A DNA stretch of 35,738 nucleotides from contig DAISIR010000027.1 of the NCBI GenBank assembly GCA_036821905.1, positions 1 to 35,738 of the forward strand, in the 5' to 3' direction. This DNA comes from Brooklawnia sp937867175. GTDB taxonomy: Bacteria; Actinomycetota; Actinomycetes; Propionibacteriales; Propionibacteriaceae. This document shows, in pieces, positions 33,765-35,738 of the stretch. The position numbers and the translations under genes are program-made. The notes below the pieces were generated by a model. That model was not told where the DNA came from. It made no database searches and saw only the letters and a list, made by a program, of their open reading frames with translations. The first letter of the stretch is position 1. Every line of letters starts with the position of its first letter.

Positions 33765-34688
33765 CTAGATCTTGCGGATCTGTACTTCCGAGATCACGTG
33801 GTCCGACCCCTTGCGCAGGATCGCGGTCGCACGCTCCCGGGTCGGCTCGATGTTGTCCACCAGGTTGGGGGCGTTGATCTCGTCCCAGAAGCCCAATCCC
33901 TTCTGGATGGCCTCCTCTTCGGTAAGCAAGGCGACCTCGCGGAAGTAGCTGTGCGGATTCTTGAAGGCGCCCCTGCGCAGGGCCATGAAACGATCCAGGT
34001 ACCAAGCCCTGATGTCGGACGCGTCCGCGTCCACATAGACCGAGAAGTCGAAGAAGTCGCTGACCGTCAGATGGGCGCTGCCCACAGGGGCGGGCTGCAG
34101 GACGTTGAGCCCCTCCAGGATCAGGATGTCCGGACTTTCGATCGTGATCAGGCGGTCAGGGACGATGTCGTAGATGGTGTGCGAGTAGATCGGCGCAGTC
34201 ACCACCGATGAGCCGGATTTCACCCTGATGACGAAGTCGAGCAGCGCGCGGCGGTCATAGCTCTCCGGGAAGCCTTTCTTGTCCAACAAGCCGCGCTCGT
34301 CGAGGACAGCGTTGGGGTACAGGAAGCCGTCCGTGGTGACCAGGTCGACCTGCGGATGCCCCGGGGATCGTGCCAGCAGTTCGCGCAGCAGGCGCGCGGT
34401 GGTCGACTTGCCGACCGCAACCGACCCGGCAACGCCAATCACAAATGGAGTTCGACTTGGGTAGATTCCGAGAAAGCCGTACGAATCGGCGTACAACTGG
34501 TCGTGGTTGATTCGGTAGAGGTTGAGCAACTGAGCCAGCGGCAGGTAGACCTCTGCGACATCGCGCACATCGGTCGGATCCTGCAGACCCCGCAGCCGAA
34601 TGACCGTCTCGCTGTCGAGCCTCTGCTGGTTGTCGTGGGCCAATCGTGCCCACGCTGCCCTGGGCAGGGTCACCCAGGGGCCGCTCAC
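33765..34688 (-). CDS. coaA: pantothenate kinase, type I
   Basis: A 307-residue type I (bacterial) pantothenate kinase, the first and regulated step of coenzyme A synthesis. The P-loop GSVAVGKST is at residues 88-96, followed by TTDGFLYPNAVLDERGLLDKKGFPESYD and ILEGLNVLQ. The frame is open to ATG 34907, but that stretch opposes glmS. GTG 34688 gives the family N-terminus (VSGPWVTLPRAAWARLAHD). A TACGCT -10 box lies at 34724-34719 on the minus strand, about 30 bp upstream. Confidence 0.93.
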   Translation of the reverse strand: MSGPWVTLPRAAWARLAHDNQQRLDSETVIRLRGLQDPTDVRDVAEVYLPLAQLLNLYRINHDQLYADSYGFLGIYPSRTPFVIGVAGSVAVGKSTTARLLRELLARSPGHPQVDLVTTDGFLYPNAVLDERGLLDKKGFPESYDRRALLDFVIRVKSGSSVVTAPIYSHTIYDIVPDRLITIESPDILILEGLNVLQPAPVGSAHLTVSDFFDFSVYVDADASDIRAWYLDRFMALRRGAFKNPHSYFREVALLTEEEAIQKGLGFWDEINAPNLVDNIEPTRERATAILRKGSDHVISEVQIRKI

Positions 34689-34736
34689 GGTCTTGCTTCT
34701 TCGCAGGGCATTGTGCAAGCGTAGCGGGCTGCTCTC

Positions 34737-34742
34737 TAGACT
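34737..34742 (+). promoter_or_regulatory. -10 box of a leaderless promoter for glmS
   Basis: TAGACT is followed by exactly 7 nt (cgtcgct) and the glmS ATG, and no ribosome-binding site is present. It is divergent from, and partly overlaps, the coaA promoter region. No -35 match at 17-18 bp. Confidence 0.55.
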
Positions 34743-34749
34743 CGTCGCT

Positions 34750-35738
34750 ATGTGTGGAATCATCGGATATACCGGCCCCCGGGATGCGCAAGAGGTCATC
34801 GTGGCCGGCCTGCGCCGGATGGAATACCGCGGATACGACTCGGCCGGCATCGCAGTCGTCGCGGACGGGCAGTTGGCTGTCGCAAAGAAGGCCGGCAAAC
34901 TGGCCAATCTCGAGGCGGAGTTGGATGCCCGCCAACTACCGGCGTCCCATCAGGGCATCGGTCACACTCGGTGGGCCACGCACGGCGCCCCCAACGACCT
35001 CAATGCCCATCCGCACGTCTCGTCCGACGGCCGGGTGGCAGTGGTGCACAACGGCATCATCGAGAACTACAGTCAGTTGCGCGCCGAGTTGGGCGAAGCC
35101 GGCGCCCAGTTCACCTCCGAGACCGACACCGAGGTGGCCGCGCATTTGTTGGCCCTGGAGCTGCAGCACAACCATGATCTGCTCGGCGCCATGCGGGTGG
35201 TAGTCGGGCGCTTGCAGGGGGCGTTCACCCTCGTCGCGGTGGACGCCGAGCAGCCTGGCCAAGTGGTGGCTGCGCGCCGCAACTCGCCCTTGGTGGTTGG
35301 CGTCGGTGAGGGCGAGAACTTCGTGGCCTCCGACGTGCTGGCCTTCATCGAGCACACCCGCGATGTCATCGAACTCGGCCAGGACCAGGTCGTACTGATC
35401 AGCCCGTCCGAGATCACCGTGGTCGGCTTCGACGGGCAGCCGGCTGAAGTGCAGCGCTATCAGGTCGATTGGGACACCTCGGCCGCTGAGAAGGGCGGCT
35501 TCGACTGGTTCATGCGCAAGGAGATCTTCGAGCAGCCGAAGGCGGTCGCCGACACCTTGCTGGGTCGCTACAACGACCGCGGTGAACTTGTGCTGGACGA
35601 GATGCGCAGCATCTCCCAAGAGGATCTGCGCCGCGTGAACAAGATCGTCATCGTGGCCTGCGGCTCCGCCTACTACGCCGGCATGGTCGCCAAATACGCC
35701 ATCGAGCACTGGACGCGGGTGCCCTGCGAGGTCGAGGT
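34750..35738 (+). CDS. glmS: glutamine-fructose-6-phosphate aminotransferase, 3'-truncated
   Basis: The first 329 codons of GlmS (about 610-620 residues in the family), cut by the window end. GlmS makes glucosamine-6-phosphate from fructose-6-phosphate and glutamine. The N-terminal nucleophile cysteine follows Met (MCGIIGY). The glutaminase domain has GYDSAGIAV, HTRWATHGAPND, HNGIIENY and SETDTEV. The first sugar-isomerase domain begins with WFMRKEIFEQPKAV and VACGSAYYAG. There is no room for a glmS ribozyme upstream; the ATG follows a -10 box by 7 nt. Confidence 0.96.
   Translation, partial: MCGIIGYTGPRDAQEVIVAGLRRMEYRGYDSAGIAVVADGQLAVAKKAGKLANLEAELDARQLPASHQGIGHTRWATHGAPNDLNAHPHVSSDGRVAVVHNGIIENYSQLRAELGEAGAQFTSETDTEVAAHLLALELQHNHDLLGAMRVVVGRLQGAFTLVAVDAEQPGQVVAARRNSPLVVGVGEGENFVASDVLAFIEHTRDVIELGQDQVVLISPSEITVVGFDGQPAEVQRYQVDWDTSAAEKGGFDWFMRKEIFEQPKAVADTLLGRYNDRGELVLDEMRSISQEDLRRVNKIVIVACGSAYYAGMVAKYAIEHWTRVPCEVE

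Noticed and set aside
34690..34749. glmS ribozyme upstream of glmS
   Set aside because: Only about 60 bp separate the divergent start codons, a -10 box lies 7 nt before the ATG, and no ribozyme core is visible.
34689..34907. N-terminal extension of coaA to ATG 34907
   Set aside because: The extra 73 codons are antisense to glmS and to the glmS promoter and do not resemble pantothenate kinases.

Overview
This is a high-GC actinobacterial chromosome segment dominated by the conserved ribosomal-protein supercluster. The superoxide dismutase closely resembles, from memory, the propionibacterial enzyme. That match, an RpfB-type resuscitation gene, a short-LID adenylate kinase, a biotin pyruvate carboxylase and a cobalamin riboswitch together suggest Propionibacteriaceae. 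The species cannot be fixed by reading alone.

Layout. Positions 1-9797 (+) hold the S10 and spc operons in canonical order (3' end of rpsJ, rplC-D-W-B, rpsS, rplV, rpsC, rplP, rpmC, rpsQ, rplN-X-E, rpsN, rpsH, rplF-R, rpsE, rpmD, rplO), many joined by 1-8 bp start/stop overlaps. A terminator-like hairpin then precedes secY-adk-map (10045-12787). A small YCII-family gene lies on the minus strand. infA-rpmJ-rpsM-rpsK-rpsD-rpoA-rplQ (13334-17089) follows and ends at a strong terminator. Next comes an accessory stretch: a GT4 glycosyltransferase coupled to a secreted transglutaminase/NAT-like protein (+), then on the minus strand two tandem RpfB-like cell-wall hydrolases, sodA, and a trmB-truA-methyltransferase operon. 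A yccF gene (+) faces an EF-G-like GTPase and pyruvate carboxylase (both minus). The window closes with rplM-rpsI, glmM, coaA (minus) and the 5' part of glmS.

Most notable is the 584-bp region between pyc and rplM. On the minus strand it carries a clear adenosylcobalamin riboswitch aptamer whose only downstream gene is pyruvate carboxylase. I infer that oxaloacetate supply is tied to B12 status: in propionic fermentation, B12-dependent methylmalonyl-CoA mutase plus transcarboxylase makes oxaloacetate from pyruvate, so pyruvate carboxylase would matter most when B12 is scarce. As given, pyc has a one-base insertion in a 4-base homopolymer that splits its biotin carboxylase domain. This is either a sequence error or a real lesion.

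The same region holds a 16-bp perfect tandem repeat, a good promoter and a structured leader before rplM. Other points of interest are candidate structured leaders before rpsM, rplN and rpoA, several genes whose -10 box lies 7-8 nt before the start codon (predicted leaderless mRNAs), an EF-G-like protein with a degenerate GTPase centre, and a transglutaminase-like protein with Ser in place of the catalytic Cys.
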